DNA from: Flavisolibacter nicotianae
Lineage (GTDB): Bacteria > Bacteroidota > Bacteroidia > Chitinophagales > Chitinophagaceae
NCBI RefSeq assembly: GCF_003628535.1
Contig: NZ_RBCI01000012.1
Location: 1 to 64,000 of the forward strand
Direction of reading: 5' to 3'
DNA length: 64,000 nucleotides
Below the pieces are notes generated by a model. It saw only the letters and a program-made list of their open reading frames with translations, did no database searches and was not told where the DNA came from. A program made the translations under genes and the position numbers. Shown one piece after another: positions 51,549 through 60,078 of the stretch. Numbering within the stretch: position 1 is the first letter of the stretch; each line of letters opens with the position of its first letter.

Positions 51549-52709
51549 ATGAACCGTATTCGCAGCATTGATATTGTAAGAGGAATTGTGATGATTATTA
51601 TGGCCCTGGACCATACCCGTGATTTGATTCATGTTGACTCTATAAGCCAACAGCCAACCAATCTCCTGACTACGACTCCTCTGCTTTTTTTCACAAGGTG
51701 GATTACCCACCTCTGTGCGCCTACCTTTGTCTTTTTGGCTGGCACCTCCGCTTATCTTTCCTTTAAAGGCCAAGTGGACGTCGCTGCTTCCAGGCGGTTT
51801 CTGCTGACAAGGGGAATTTGGCTGGTGATCCTGGAATTTACCTTGGTTAACTTCGGCGTGTGGTTCGACATTCATTTTAATGTGTTGCTATTTGATGTCA
51901 TTGCAGCCATTGGAGTTGGATTTATTGTTCTTAGTTTATTGATAAAGGCATCTGTAAAAACCATCGCCATCATTGGCTTCACGATTATTTTTCTTCATGA
52001 CCTGGCGCCGCTGGTTCCTTTACCAGAAAGTTCCTTTTTCAAGCAGGTCTTAATGCCGCTTTTCGGACCGGCTGCTTTTCCTTTTGATGAAGGTCGGCTG
52101 TTTATAATGGGCTATCCACCCATTCCATGGCTGGGCATCCTTTTAACCGGCTTTGCAGCAGGTCGCTTGTTTGAAAACACGGAAAAGAAACGGAGAGCCA
52201 TTTTCCTGAAATCTGGAGCTATCTCGCTGGCTTTCTTTCTTGTTGTTCGTGGTTTTAACATCTATGGCGACCCTGTGCCATGGAGTTCGCAGAAAAATGG
52301 AGTTTTCACTTTTCTTTCCTTTATGAACGTTACCAAGTATCCGCCTTCCCTGGAGTTCACGCTGGTAACATTGGGGTGCATGTTTTTGCTGCTGGCGCTT
52401 GCAGAGGGCCTGACAAATGCGTTTGCCAGGATCACAACTGTTTACGGCAAAGTGCCACTGTTTTATTTCCTCGTTCACTGGTACATTATTCACCCGATCA
52501 TGTTTCTGATTGTTTTTCTGCAGGGATATCACTCGTCTGACCTCGTATTTGGAACCAACTTTGGCCGGCCGAAGGGCACAAGCGGCGTTGAACTTGGATG
52601 GGTTTATCTGATCTGGCTCGTAGTGGTGGCGGCCCTGTATCCACTGTGCAAATGGTATGGACAGTACAAAGAACAACACCGGGAGAAACGATGGCTGCGG
52701 TACTTGTGA
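51549..52709 (+). CDS. DUF1624/heparan-acetyltransferase-like membrane protein
   Basis: 386 residues with about ten membrane helices. The first motif RIRSIDIVRGIVMIIMALDHTRDLIH and the ITHLCAPTFVFLAGTSAYLSFK segment identify the DUF1624 (HGSNAT-related) acyltransferase family; the His in DHTRD is a candidate active residue. It probably transfers acyl groups to sugars across the membrane; the acceptor is unknown. It follows the esterase gene closely. Confidence 0.85.
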   Translation: MNRIRSIDIVRGIVMIIMALDHTRDLIHVDSISQQPTNLLTTTPLLFFTRWITHLCAPTFVFLAGTSAYLSFKGQVDVAASRRFLLTRGIWLVILEFTLVNFGVWFDIHFNVLLFDVIAAIGVGFIVLSLLIKASVKTIAIIGFTIIFLHDLAPLVPLPESSFFKQVLMPLFGPAAFPFDEGRLFIMGYPPIPWLGILLTGFAAGRLFENTEKKRRAIFLKSGAISLAFFLVVRGFNIYGDPVPWSSQKNGVFTFLSFMNVTKYPPSLEFTLVTLGCMFLLLALAEGLTNAFARITTVYGKVPLFYFLVHWYIIHPIMFLIVFLQGYHSSDLVFGTNFGRPKGTSGVELGWVYLIWLVVVAALYPLCKWYGQYKEQHREKRWLRYL

Positions 52710-52804
52710 CCGGTACGACGTGTAGCAGTAACGTACGTAAACCTGCCAGATGTTTTGCCATTCAGTCAACCGCTTCTTAAATGCACTGAATAAAATTTAT
52801 AATC

Positions 52805-53215
52805 ATGCAGACCGAACAATCCATCGCACTTGACATTTACATCAACTACCCGGGGCATTGTGAAAAAGCTGTTCAGTTTTACGAACAGCACCTTGGAGGT
52901 AAGATCATGATGATGGCTGCGCATCAGCAACCGCCTCCCCATTTTCCGATAGAATGGACGAAACCGATTCTTCATGCCATCGTGGAGATTGGCGGTACAA
53001 TTGTGAGGGGCGCCGACGTCCCAAATGCTGAGCCGATGCGCAGCGCTTACCTCACCCTGCGATTTGATACGGCCGAGAAGGCAGAAGAAGTCTATGCCCT
53101 GCTTTCTGAGGGTGGCGAAATCTTTATGAAGATGGAGAAGACATTTTTTGCCAATCGCTTTGCCATGCTGCGTGACAAATTTGGAACGTCCTGGATGTTG
53201 CTGAACGAAAGTTAA
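52805..53215 (+). CDS. VOC-family (PhnB-like) protein
   Basis: 136 residues. PhnB/VOC pattern: DIYINYPGHCEKAVQFYEQHLGGKIMMMAAH, LHAIVEIGGTIVRGADVP, AYLTLRFDTAEKAEEVYALLSEGGEIFMKMEKTFFANRFAMLRDKFGTSWMLL. Related to 3-demethylubiquinone methyltransferase-like proteins, but without methyltransferase motifs; a metal-binding or small-molecule-binding role is likely. Stand-alone gene upstream of the ArsR operon. Confidence 0.85.
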   Translation: MQTEQSIALDIYINYPGHCEKAVQFYEQHLGGKIMMMAAHQQPPPHFPIEWTKPILHAIVEIGGTIVRGADVPNAEPMRSAYLTLRFDTAEKAEEVYALLSEGGEIFMKMEKTFFANRFAMLRDKFGTSWMLLNES

Positions 53216-53362
53216 ACTCATTACAATCCCGATATACCGAAAGTTTTTTGGTGTATCAATCGTAAGGCAAGAGAAATTAGTAAGGTGAAACGTTGGTCGG
53301 TTGATGGTGTTGGCAAACGTTTATATTGGGTGAAAAAATTTAATCAGCTACACTGAAATAAA

Positions 53363-53409
53363 TTTGCGAAACCAACTGGTTGCGTATATATTTGCAACCA
53401 GTTGGTTTC
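53363..53409 (+). promoter_or_regulatory. promoter overlapped by a 16-bp perfect palindromic operator
   Basis: GAAACCAACTGGTTGC (53368-53383) and GCAACCAGTTGGTTTC (53394-53409) are perfect inverted repeats separated by 10 bp. A -33 TTTG (53363-53366) and a -7 TATATTTG (53387-53394), 20 bp apart, are interleaved with them. Binding of the ArsR protein encoded at 53432 would block polymerase, so autorepression is likely. Confidence 0.75.
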
Positions 53410-53431
53410 ATAAGCAAAAAATTTAAGCAAC

Positions 53432-53752
53432 ATGCGACGGGACATTTTTCAAGCAATCGCTGACCCAACGAGGCGGGCCATCATCGCCTTACTGGCGTTG
53501 CAGGCCATGACGCCCAACGCCATTGCCGAGAACTTCCATACGACAAGACAAGCAGTTTCTAAACATCTCCGCATTTTAACCGAATGCGAACTCGTAAAGC
53601 AAGAACAACAAGGCCGGGAGATTTACTACTCACTCGAACTCCAAAAATTGAAAGAGGTTGACAACTGGCTTAGTCAATACCGGAAACTTTGGGAAACCCG
53701 ATTCAATCAACTTGACAATGTATTATCAACCATAAAAAAACAGAAGAAATGA
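53432..53752 (+). CDS. ArsR-family transcriptional repressor
   Basis: 106 residues. Winged [72 protein letters not shown]. No metal-binding Cys set, so it belongs to the group that pairs with SRPBCC proteins rather than metal sensors. It starts an operon: it overlaps the SRPBCC gene by 4 bp, which overlaps a third gene by 4 bp. The palindrome just upstream is its likely operator. Confidence 0.95.
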   Translation: MRRDIFQAIADPTRRAIIALLALQAMTPNAIAENFHTTRQAVSKHLRILTECELVKQEQQGREIYYSLELQKLKEVDNWLSQYRKLWETRFNQLDNVLSTIKKQKK

Positions 53753-54246
53753 GCAACACCTTAGTCTTTGATTTCACCGTTGACAAAGCCGCAAAAACGG
53801 TCAACATCACCCGGGAATTTGACGCTGAACTTTCATTGGTTTGGGATGCGTTTACCAAAGCGGAACTTTTGGACCAATGGTTGCCACCTCACCCCATGAC
53901 AGCCAAAACAAAATACCAGGATTTTAAAGTCGGCGGCAAACGATTCTATGCGATGATCAGCCCCGACGGCGGGGAACGTTGGGCCATTCAGGAATATACT
54001 TCCATTACACCAAAGACCAACTTTAAAATGTACAATGCTTTTGCCGACAAAGACGAAAACCCCGAATTACCGGGTTCTGAATGGGATCATACGTTCAGTG
54101 AGCAGAACGGTACAACAAAAGTGACCATCTCTATTTACAATGAATCCCTGGAAAGGATGGAGCGAATCCTTGATGGCTTCACGAAGGGAATGAAAATGTC
54201 ATTGAACAACCTGGAAAACCTGCTGGCAACCTTATCCGGGAAATGA
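53749..54246 (+). CDS. SRPBCC (AHSA1) protein of the ArsR operon
   Basis: 165 residues. AHSA1 signature: [81 protein letters not shown]. It overlaps both neighbours by 4 bp (ATGA), so translation is coupled. It presumably binds a hydrophobic small molecule; ArsR-AHSA1 pairs are common in Bacteroidota, but the ligand is not known. Confidence 0.9.
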   Translation: MSNTLVFDFTVDKAAKTVNITREFDAELSLVWDAFTKAELLDQWLPPHPMTAKTKYQDFKVGGKRFYAMISPDGGERWAIQEYTSITPKTNFKMYNAFADKDENPELPGSEWDHTFSEQNGTTKVTISIYNESLERMERILDGFTKGMKMSLNNLENLLATLSGK

Positions 54247-54452
54247 TTTACGTTTTCAAAACATCTGTTAGAACAAGGCTTCAGGCGAAGGCCCTGGCAC
54301 CACACATTGATAACCTGTTACCGGCAGCAAAATGGAATTTTGACCTCGATGACTGCGATAAGATTTTGCGCATTGACAGCGAAGAGGATGTCGTTCGCAA
54401 AATAACAGGCTTGCTAAAATGGCACAAATTTGATTGTGAAGAATTGGAATAA
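54243..54452 (+). CDS. small conserved hypothetical protein, third gene of the ArsR operon
   Basis: 69 residues. Ferredoxin-like alpha/beta style: [58 protein letters not shown]. The 4-bp overlap with the SRPBCC gene indicates a coupled operon member. Similar short proteins of the heavy-metal-associated fold are known, but the CxxC metal motif is absent. Function unknown. Confidence 0.7.
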   Translation: MIYVFKTSVRTRLQAKALAPHIDNLLPAAKWNFDLDDCDKILRIDSEEDVVRKITGLLKWHKFDCEELE

Positions 54453-54667
54453 GAAGGATGCGCTTCAAAAGTAAAAGCCAGGCAAGGGTGACCAACATTA
54501 TTAAAAGGTAGTACTCCTGTTAGTGTGTGCTTCGTTTCATCTGAGGATTTAGGGTGCATGGCCTTCTTCGGACCATTCTCTGCCTGTAAGCATTGTAAAA
54601 ACAGGATTACTGATTTATGAGACAGCTTTGGCGAAAAGCACATTTTAGCAAACTTTAAAATACATCC

Positions 54668-55141
54668 ATGAAAAAGAACAAAATCGTCCCAAACATATGG
54701 TTTACTGCTGATGAAGGCAGTCTTGCAAATCTTATCGCGTATTACGGAAACATTTTTTCCGGTGACTTTTCGCATGGTAAAATCGTGCCGCTTGGCGACA
54801 CCCCGAGCGGGAAAAGCGAAATGTGTGAGGTGACCATCTTTGGAAGTAACTATGTCTTTCTGAACACGGCGAAAGAACATCATCCGCTGAATGACGCTGT
54901 ATCTTTTGTGCTCTATTGTGAAGACCAAACTGAAATTGACAAGTATTGGGTCTATTTTACTTCCGAAGGAAAGGAATCGCAATGCGGTTGGTGCATCGAC
55001 AAATACGGACTTCGATGGCAAGTGTTGCCAAAGAATTTGGGTGAACTTATGAGCAAACCCAACGCTTCAAAAGTAATGATGAAGCAGAGGAAGATTGTCA
55101 TTGAAGAATACTTGAAAGAAAACAACAAGCCGTCCGCATGA
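54668..55141 (+). CDS. VOC-family (PhnB-like) protein
   Basis: 157 residues. PhnB-type VOC: NKIVPNIWFTADEGSLANLIAYYGNIFSGDFSHGKIVPLGDTPSGKSEMCEVTIFGSNYVFLNT, SFVLYCEDQTEIDKYWVYFTSEGKESQCGWCIDKYGLRWQVLP. The C-terminal WCIDKYGLRWQV is typical. It binds or modifies small molecules, activity unknown. A 215-bp gap without a gene lies upstream, after the ArsR operon. Confidence 0.85.
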   Translation: MKKNKIVPNIWFTADEGSLANLIAYYGNIFSGDFSHGKIVPLGDTPSGKSEMCEVTIFGSNYVFLNTAKEHHPLNDAVSFVLYCEDQTEIDKYWVYFTSEGKESQCGWCIDKYGLRWQVLPKNLGELMSKPNASKVMMKQRKIVIEEYLKENNKPSA

Positions 55142-55224
55142 AGTTTGTCGGGTAGGAATTGGTTCATGCCAGTAGTCAATCTCGTGTAGGGTTAATTGCG
55201 GGGTACCCACATTTCGGTGTAGAC

Positions 55225-55325
55225 TATCATAAAAAATGAAGTTTTGTGAGAAGACCTTCGTTACACCGAAGGTCTTTTCTATTGATTCTGCCATTTATGT
55301 TCAATAGAAGATAAGCGTGCTCAGA
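55225..55325 (+). repeat. half copy of the dispersed repeat (3' module only)
   Basis: Hairpin I AAGACCTTCG / CGAAGGTCTT (55251-55260 with 55267-55276) is a perfect 10-bp stem around TTACAC. Hairpin II TTCTATTGA / TCAATAGAA (55277-55285 with 55301-55309) is a perfect 9-bp stem around TTCTGCCATTTATGT. The 5' module is missing. Confidence 0.7.
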
Positions 55326-55399
55326 GCTTCTTCAATTAAAAACCTGCTGTATAACAAATTGGGTGTTTGCTGACAGGCAGAGGCGGTGCTTGTTATTTA

Positions 55400-55670
55400 C
55401 CATGCAAGGGATTGACTGATTTTGAAACTACTTACGTGGCTCCTGCCGGACTTGAACCTTTTGGAATAAGTTGTTCTATGACAGTGAATTTCATATGCAA
55501 ATTCAAAATAGGTGACACGAGGGAGAACTACCCGCGTTTAGCATCAATTGGGTCGTTTTGAGAACTGTTTCAATGATAATAGCTCTTTCTTCAGAAACAA
55601 AGCTTATGTAATATAGAAGGGCACATTGCTCGATTTTGCCATTGATGTTCAATGGGAGAAAGGCGTGACA
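55400..55670 (+). repeat. dispersed repeat, copy 5
   Basis: 5' module from ATGCAAGGGATTGACTGATTTTG. Hairpin I is weak (around 55602-55618). Hairpin II CATTG/CAATG (55624-55654) encloses CTCGATTTTGCCATTGATGTT. It directly follows the half copy at 55225 after a short gap. Confidence 0.75.
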
Positions 55671-55853
55671 AGAGATTCACTATTCAATGACTTTCCGGGC
55701 TGAGTACAGAGTATTGACGGTGCATTTCAAATTGCCAGGAAAGTAATTACCGGTTCATTAACATAAATAAACTGTGAATACGGTCACGTTACCCATCAAC
55801 GCCAAAATTTCTACAGAATCACCGGGTAGGTTTATGCCTTAATTAAAAATCTC

Positions 55854-56273
55854 ATGAAAAAGCTAATCAGTATGACCGTACTCTTGTTGGCAATCCTGGT
55901 AGCTAATGCACAAAAAGGAATTTCTGTTCCTGCGGCTGTCAAAACTTCGTTTACAAAAAAATATCCCCAAGCCGCCAAGGTGACCTGGGAAAAAGAAAAA
56001 GGAAACTACGAGGCCAATTGGGGCGGTAAATCCGGCGAGGATAATTCGGCAATGTTTACACACGCAGGCAATTTTGTTGAAATTGTCAATGCGATTGAAA
56101 TAAGCGAGTTGCCAGCCTCTGTGGTGACTTATGTGAAGGCACATTTCAACGGCGCAAAAATTAAGGAAGCGGGCAAGGTAACTGACGCGAGAGGAACGCA
56201 AACCTACGAGGCAGAAATTAACCGGAAAGACCTAATTTTTGATATGAATGGAAAGTACCTTGGCAAGGATTGA
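55854..56273 (+). CDS. PepSY-like (BLIP-fold) periplasmic protein
   Basis: 139 residues; signal MKKLISMTVLLLAILVANAQ. Two PepSY-like repeats, the first VPAAVKTSFTKKYPQAAKVTWEKEK. It is a close paralogue of the minus-strand gene at 31735-32166, sharing WEKEKGNYEANWGGKSGED and much of the rest (roughly 60% by eye). Exported, function unknown. It follows dispersed repeat copy 5 by about 180 bp. Confidence 0.85.
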   Translation: MKKLISMTVLLLAILVANAQKGISVPAAVKTSFTKKYPQAAKVTWEKEKGNYEANWGGKSGEDNSAMFTHAGNFVEIVNAIEISELPASVVTYVKAHFNGAKIKEAGKVTDARGTQTYEAEINRKDLIFDMNGKYLGKD

Positions 56274-56616
56274 ACCGATGGGTTTATGGCAAGCTCGAAT
56301 ACATCAAAAGACTTATTTCTATAAGCCTTTGTTTTTTACGCAACCGACAGGCCCAAATTCACTGACGATACCTGCGTGGAACGCAAATACACTGTCTTTG
56401 TTTCACCTATTCTTCCAGGTTGTGATTGCTTTAGCTTAAACAACAACTTTTGCCACAGGATATGCCAAGTTCTTCCCCATTCTCTCACCTCAACACTATC
56501 GAAATCAGCTCGGTAATTGTAGAAAGGTCCTTCTAGTTCCATGGTTCGGCCTTGGTTGGCATGAATCTTTGACTGGTCTACCGACAAATATTTTTTGTAA
56601 AACTTGATCAGCATAT

Positions 56617-57645
56617 ATGACAATTACAATAACCGACCCTACTTATCATCCAAACGACCGCACAAGCCTGTTTGATGACTTTATACTGAGGTTCATAAAT
56701 GATAAAAGAGATCTTCCCTTTATTTACCTCACCCTGAAAATTACGTTCACGGTTGTTCCATTTGCGCTGGTTCTTTTCTTTGCCCAAGGCATTCACTGGC
56801 TTTTTTACCTGGCGTATACCGGGCTATATATTTTTTTCCTTGGGCCGTACATTCTCATGCTACACAATACCTGTCACCGCAAGCTGTTTAAAAAGCAGTA
56901 CTCCTTTCTTACCAAATACATACATTGGTTCCTGGGGCTTTTCTTTGGTGAGACACCTGAAACATATTTCCATCATCATATTGCGATGCACCATGCAGAA
57001 AATAACCTGGAAGAGGACTTAAGCTCCACCATGAAGTACCGGCGCGACAGCATCCGGTCCTTCTTACATTACCTACTTCAGTTTTATTTTTTCGGGGTGC
57101 TGCACCTCTCATTCTATTTTAGCAAAAAGAACCGGCATAAGTTTGCCTGGAGGGTACTGACCGGCGAAACTATTTATATACTTTTGATGGTGGCCCTTTG
57201 CTTTTATAACCTAACGGCAACGCTGGTTGTTTTTATTGGCCCCTTGCTGTTCACTCGTTTTTCCATGATGGCGGGCAATTGGGCACAACATGCTTTTATT
57301 GATAAAGCGCAGCCCGATAATATTTACACCAACAGTATCACCTGTATCAATACGGTGTATAACAAAAAATGTTTTAACGACGGCTACCACATCGGTCATC
57401 ACCTGCGGTCGGCCATGCATTGGACGGAGATGCCGGCTGATTTTTTAAAGAATATCGATAAGTACAGGGCGAACAGAGCGGTTGTTTTTAGCGGGCTCGA
57501 TTACTTCCAGATCTGGTTCTTACTGATGACAAAAAACTACGGCTACTTGGCTAAGAAATTTGTTTCACTTGACGGGGAACTGCAAAACAGTGTTGAGATA
57601 CAGGCGTTTTTAAGTTCGCGTACCCGGCGCATCATGATGAAGTAA
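56617..57645 (+). CDS. membrane fatty acid desaturase-family protein
   Basis: 342 residues with three to four long membrane segments. Histidine boxes: HNTCH (83-87), HHHIAMHH (119-126) and GYHIGHH with a further His at 268 (258-268), plus WAQHAF near 223. These are the di-iron ligands of the fatty acid desaturase/hydroxylase family. The substrate lipid is unknown. A minus-strand frame at 56336-56623 lies immediately upstream and partly overlaps the start; it is not convincing as a gene. Confidence 0.9.
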   Translation: MTITITDPTYHPNDRTSLFDDFILRFINDKRDLPFIYLTLKITFTVVPFALVLFFAQGIHWLFYLAYTGLYIFFLGPYILMLHNTCHRKLFKKQYSFLTKYIHWFLGLFFGETPETYFHHHIAMHHAENNLEEDLSSTMKYRRDSIRSFLHYLLQFYFFGVLHLSFYFSKKNRHKFAWRVLTGETIYILLMVALCFYNLTATLVVFIGPLLFTRFSMMAGNWAQHAFIDKAQPDNIYTNSITCINTVYNKKCFNDGYHIGHHLRSAMHWTEMPADFLKNIDKYRANRAVVFSGLDYFQIWFLLMTKNYGYLAKKFVSLDGELQNSVEIQAFLSSRTRRIMMK

Positions 57646-57739
57646 AGCACAGATCGTATTTCTGGGATCGTGAATAGTTGTCTCCAGTGCTGTGTCATTT
57701 TGTATCCAATCTCTTGCCGTACAGAATACCGACTATTTC

Positions 57740-57850
57740 GTTTTCACAATTGTGAGAGGCTGAGTTTTGCGATTCCACCTTCGATACACCGTAGGTGGAA
57801 TCGCCCGAATTTGCCATCGATGACTGGAAGGCGAGAATAGGAAACGCAGA
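57740..57850 (+). repeat. half copy of the dispersed repeat (3' module only)
   Basis: Hairpin I GATTCCACCT / AGGTGGAATC (57771-57780 with 57793-57802) is a perfect 10-bp stem around a TCGATACACCGT loop. Hairpin II TCGCC / GGCGA (57801-57805 with 57830-57834) encloses CGAATTTGCCATCGATG. It is preceded by a CAATTG-type small palindrome. Confidence 0.65.
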
Positions 57851-58127
57851 TTCGATACTCACTCCCTTGCTTTGGTAATGCAAAGGTGAACCTGGCTCTA
57901 AGCATTCCAGTTCTTTGAGCGGACATGATAGGAGCGTCATGCACTTTCTGCGTCAATTTTTCATTTAAAAGCGGGATTGCAAACGGTAGAATAAAATGAT
58001 TGTTTAGCGTTGCCTATCTGCAAGCCTGGGCCAATTTAACAGTCGGTCATTCCTAATTCTTCCATGGTTTTAAACTGTTGGAATTCTTTAGCAGCGCAAC
58101 TTTCGGTGATTAAGAAGTTCCAACTGC

Positions 58128-58400
58128 ACCTTATTTGCTTACTATCAATGTGGATCCTGCCGGACCTGAACCTTTTGGAATAAGTTATTCTATGACAGTG
58201 AAATACACTTGCAAAAAAGAAATAGGTGACACGAGGGTGAACTACCCGCGTTTTGCGTCGTTTCGGCCCGTTTTAAGAATGTCTTCGAAGATAAACACCT
58301 TTTTGTTTTTACAACTATAGAAGATTAGTATCCGATGACAGAGCGCAGATCTATGCTCTCGTATCTGTCAATGGTGTAGAATCAAGTGGAGGGAACACGC
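58128..58400 (+). repeat. dispersed repeat, copy 6 (5' end altered)
   Basis: It lacks the GCAAGGGATTGACTG start but carries GTGGATCCTGCCGGACCTGAACC and the CCCGCGTTTTGCGTCGTTTCGG block. Hairpin I is GAGC/GCTC around GCAGATCTAT (58341-58357). Hairpin II is weak. It precedes the recombinase remnant. Confidence 0.6.
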
Positions 58401-58559
58401 TGATTGTTCTATTGAAAGAAATGATGTAATGCAATGCTTTTTTGAAAACCACAAGGCATTCGGACGTGAAATTCAACCCCGCTAAGGAGCCAACTCGCGC
58501 AATGTGGCGAAACGATGGCCTTCCCAGGTGCCTGGCGCAGAAAGAGCCTTGCCTTGGAG

Positions 58560-58885
58560 GTAGCTGATCTGCAGGCGCCCTAGTCCGGGGAGCGGTGGGG
58601 CATTCCCCAAAGGGGGTATTTCCCGGGTGGGTCGGCCAGGATACTTTTGTGATCGATTGCGGACAATTGGCCCTCCGGAGCTACTGGCGTTGGTGCGGCG
58701 TGACCAGGAGTTCCGCAAGAAAGTGGCCCCAATCAAAACCATGGCGCTTGTCCGCTTGCCGTTTTCGCTTTATTCACCCTGTGACTGAGGCGTAGCAGCG
58801 CTTTGCCCTGTCTCGTTGGAGCAGGACCCCGTCATTTTCACGCGTTTTGGCGCTATTGAGGAGCGTTTCTAGTGCCCAGGGCTGA
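58560..58885 (+). pseudogene. decayed region matching the ORF upstream of the intact recombinase
   Basis: GC-rich sequence with short stretches in different frames that resemble the protein read at 6574-6780 (KGVFPGWVGQDTF; a PVTEA-QRFA piece). No continuous frame exists. The minus-strand frame 58482-58742 is a composition artefact. The resemblance is weak and read by eye. Confidence 0.3.
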
Positions 58886-59173
58886 CAAGACCAGGTCTAC
58901 TTGTTTGAACCGGAAGCTGGTAAAGCCTACAACCCGCACGATGCCCAGGCAGTACTCCGGGAGGCGAAGCAAAAAGCGGGTATTTACAAAAAAGGCAGCA
59001 TCCACCTGCTGCGCCACAGTTTTGCCACACATCTTTTGGAGGCTGGAACGGACATCCGGTATATCCAATCTTTTCTGGGGCACCAGAGCCTCGTGACCAC
59101 CATGCTCTACACGCATGTCAGCCGGCTGATGGTCGGGAGCATCCAAAGCCCCCTCGATCGACTTAACTTATAG
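58886..59173 (+). pseudogene. C-terminal remnant of an integron-type tyrosine recombinase
   Basis: 95 codons from just after a TGA at 58883 to TAG at 59171-59173. [17 protein letters not shown] aligns with the pre-HxxR part of the recombinase at 6890. The catalytic motifs [31 protein letters not shown] and the nucleophile in MLYTHVS are kept, and the end [11 protein letters not shown] is very close to the IntI-type SPLDAL ending. The N-terminal three quarters are lost. It lies 155 bp upstream of array 3 in the same orientation, the same layout as the intact gene and array 2. Confidence 0.8.
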
Positions 59174-59308
59174 GGGGACCTGCCTTTTGGGAGTATTTTA
59201 ATTCGAACATACTAGGCCTGTTTGTGAATCTGGATACCCCAAATAGGCAGGTAGGCTGCAGCTGAAAATCATATTTTTAAACGTGGAAAACAGGTTTGCG
59301 GAGAGTGA

Positions 59309-59338
59309 TGTTAATTTGGATAATAATTGTTAGCTGTA
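59309..59338 (+). other. putative attI and first cassette boundary of array 3
   Basis: TTAATTTGGATAATAATTGTTA (59311-59332) resembles the sequence at 8191-8213, and GTTAGCTGTA (59329) begins the first cassette. The distance from the recombinase stop is 155 bp, against 105 bp for the intact gene. Confidence 0.4.
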
Positions 59339-59354
59339 ATCTTAAGTTCAAAAT

Positions 59355-59921
59355 ATGTTTATGTTGCGACCGTTTATTGTTTTTGTATTCGTTGCTTTTT
59401 CAACCACTCTTTCTGCCCAGGCATACAAGGACAGCATAAAAGCACAGTTCTTGCGTTACACCAACCTCCTCATCGAAAAGGATTTTGCAAAGTCCACTGA
59501 GTATATCAATCCTGGGTTCTTTAAGCTCATTCCTAAGCCGCAATTAGTCGCTGTAATTGAGAAGACGTACAATAATCCAGCTTTAGATTTTAGCATTGAA
59601 AATCCTGTCGTTGTTTCTGTTGGTGACAGTAAAATCATCAACAGGGACAATTTCGTTAAGATGCAATACTCTAATTTTTTAAAGATGCATTTCAAATCAA
59701 GTGATGGCAGGGTGCAGGACACGGCAGCTACAAAAGCCGCTTTAACAAGGCAATTTGGACAAAACAATGTTTCTTATGACGCAGCAACTGATACCTACAA
59801 AATCTTCGTAGTGAAAGATGTTATCGCCAATTCAACGGATAAGCAGAATTGGACTTTTGTTATTGTAGAGGAGAAGCAAAAACCTATTCTGGAGAAATTT
59901 ATTCCGAAAGAATTGTTGTGA
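59355..59921 (+). CDS. cassette-borne secreted protein, hypothetical
   Basis: 188 residues with a signal peptide (MFMLRPFIVFVFVAFSTTLSAQA). The mature part resembles an NTF2/DUF4440-like alpha+beta fold in outline (helix QFLRYTNLLIEKDFAKSTEYINPGFF, later strands YKIFVVKDVIANS, WTFVIVEEKQKP), but no family is certain. Single gene in the first cassette of array 3, with 10-bp matching ends (GTTAGCTGTA at 59329, TACAGCTAAC at 59925). Confidence 0.65.
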   Translation: MFMLRPFIVFVFVAFSTTLSAQAYKDSIKAQFLRYTNLLIEKDFAKSTEYINPGFFKLIPKPQLVAVIEKTYNNPALDFSIENPVVVSVGDSKIINRDNFVKMQYSNFLKMHFKSSDGRVQDTAATKAALTRQFGQNNVSYDAATDTYKIFVVKDVIANSTDKQNWTFVIVEEKQKPILEKFIPKELL

Positions 59922-59924
59922 GAC

Positions 59925-60061
59925 TACAGCTAACAGGCGCTTTAAAAAAATCGGGCAGAAATGCTACTTTTCAACTTTAAAACAATAATGTACGGCAATG
60001 CAAAAGTGAGGCGACAGAACATTGAATACCCGCCCTTCTTAAAGCGCTAATCCGTTGGTAG
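59925..60061 (+). other. attC-like cassette site, short type
   Basis: R'' TACAGCTAAC matches its own cassette start over 10 bp. Left arm GGCGCTTTAAAAAAATCGGGC and right arm CGCCCTTCTTAAAGCGC pair. The loop has AAAACAATAATGTACGGCAATGC. R' is CGTTGGTAG at 60053. Confidence 0.9.
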
Positions 60062-60078
60062 TAAGCACGCAACTAGTC

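Noticed and set aside
56336-56623. 95-codon minus-strand ORF upstream of the desaturase
   Set aside because: It overlaps the desaturase start and has no recognised domain or signal; a fragment is possible but not supported.
58482-58742. 86-codon minus-strand ORF
   Set aside because: GC-rich composition artefact in the decayed region before the recombinase remnant.
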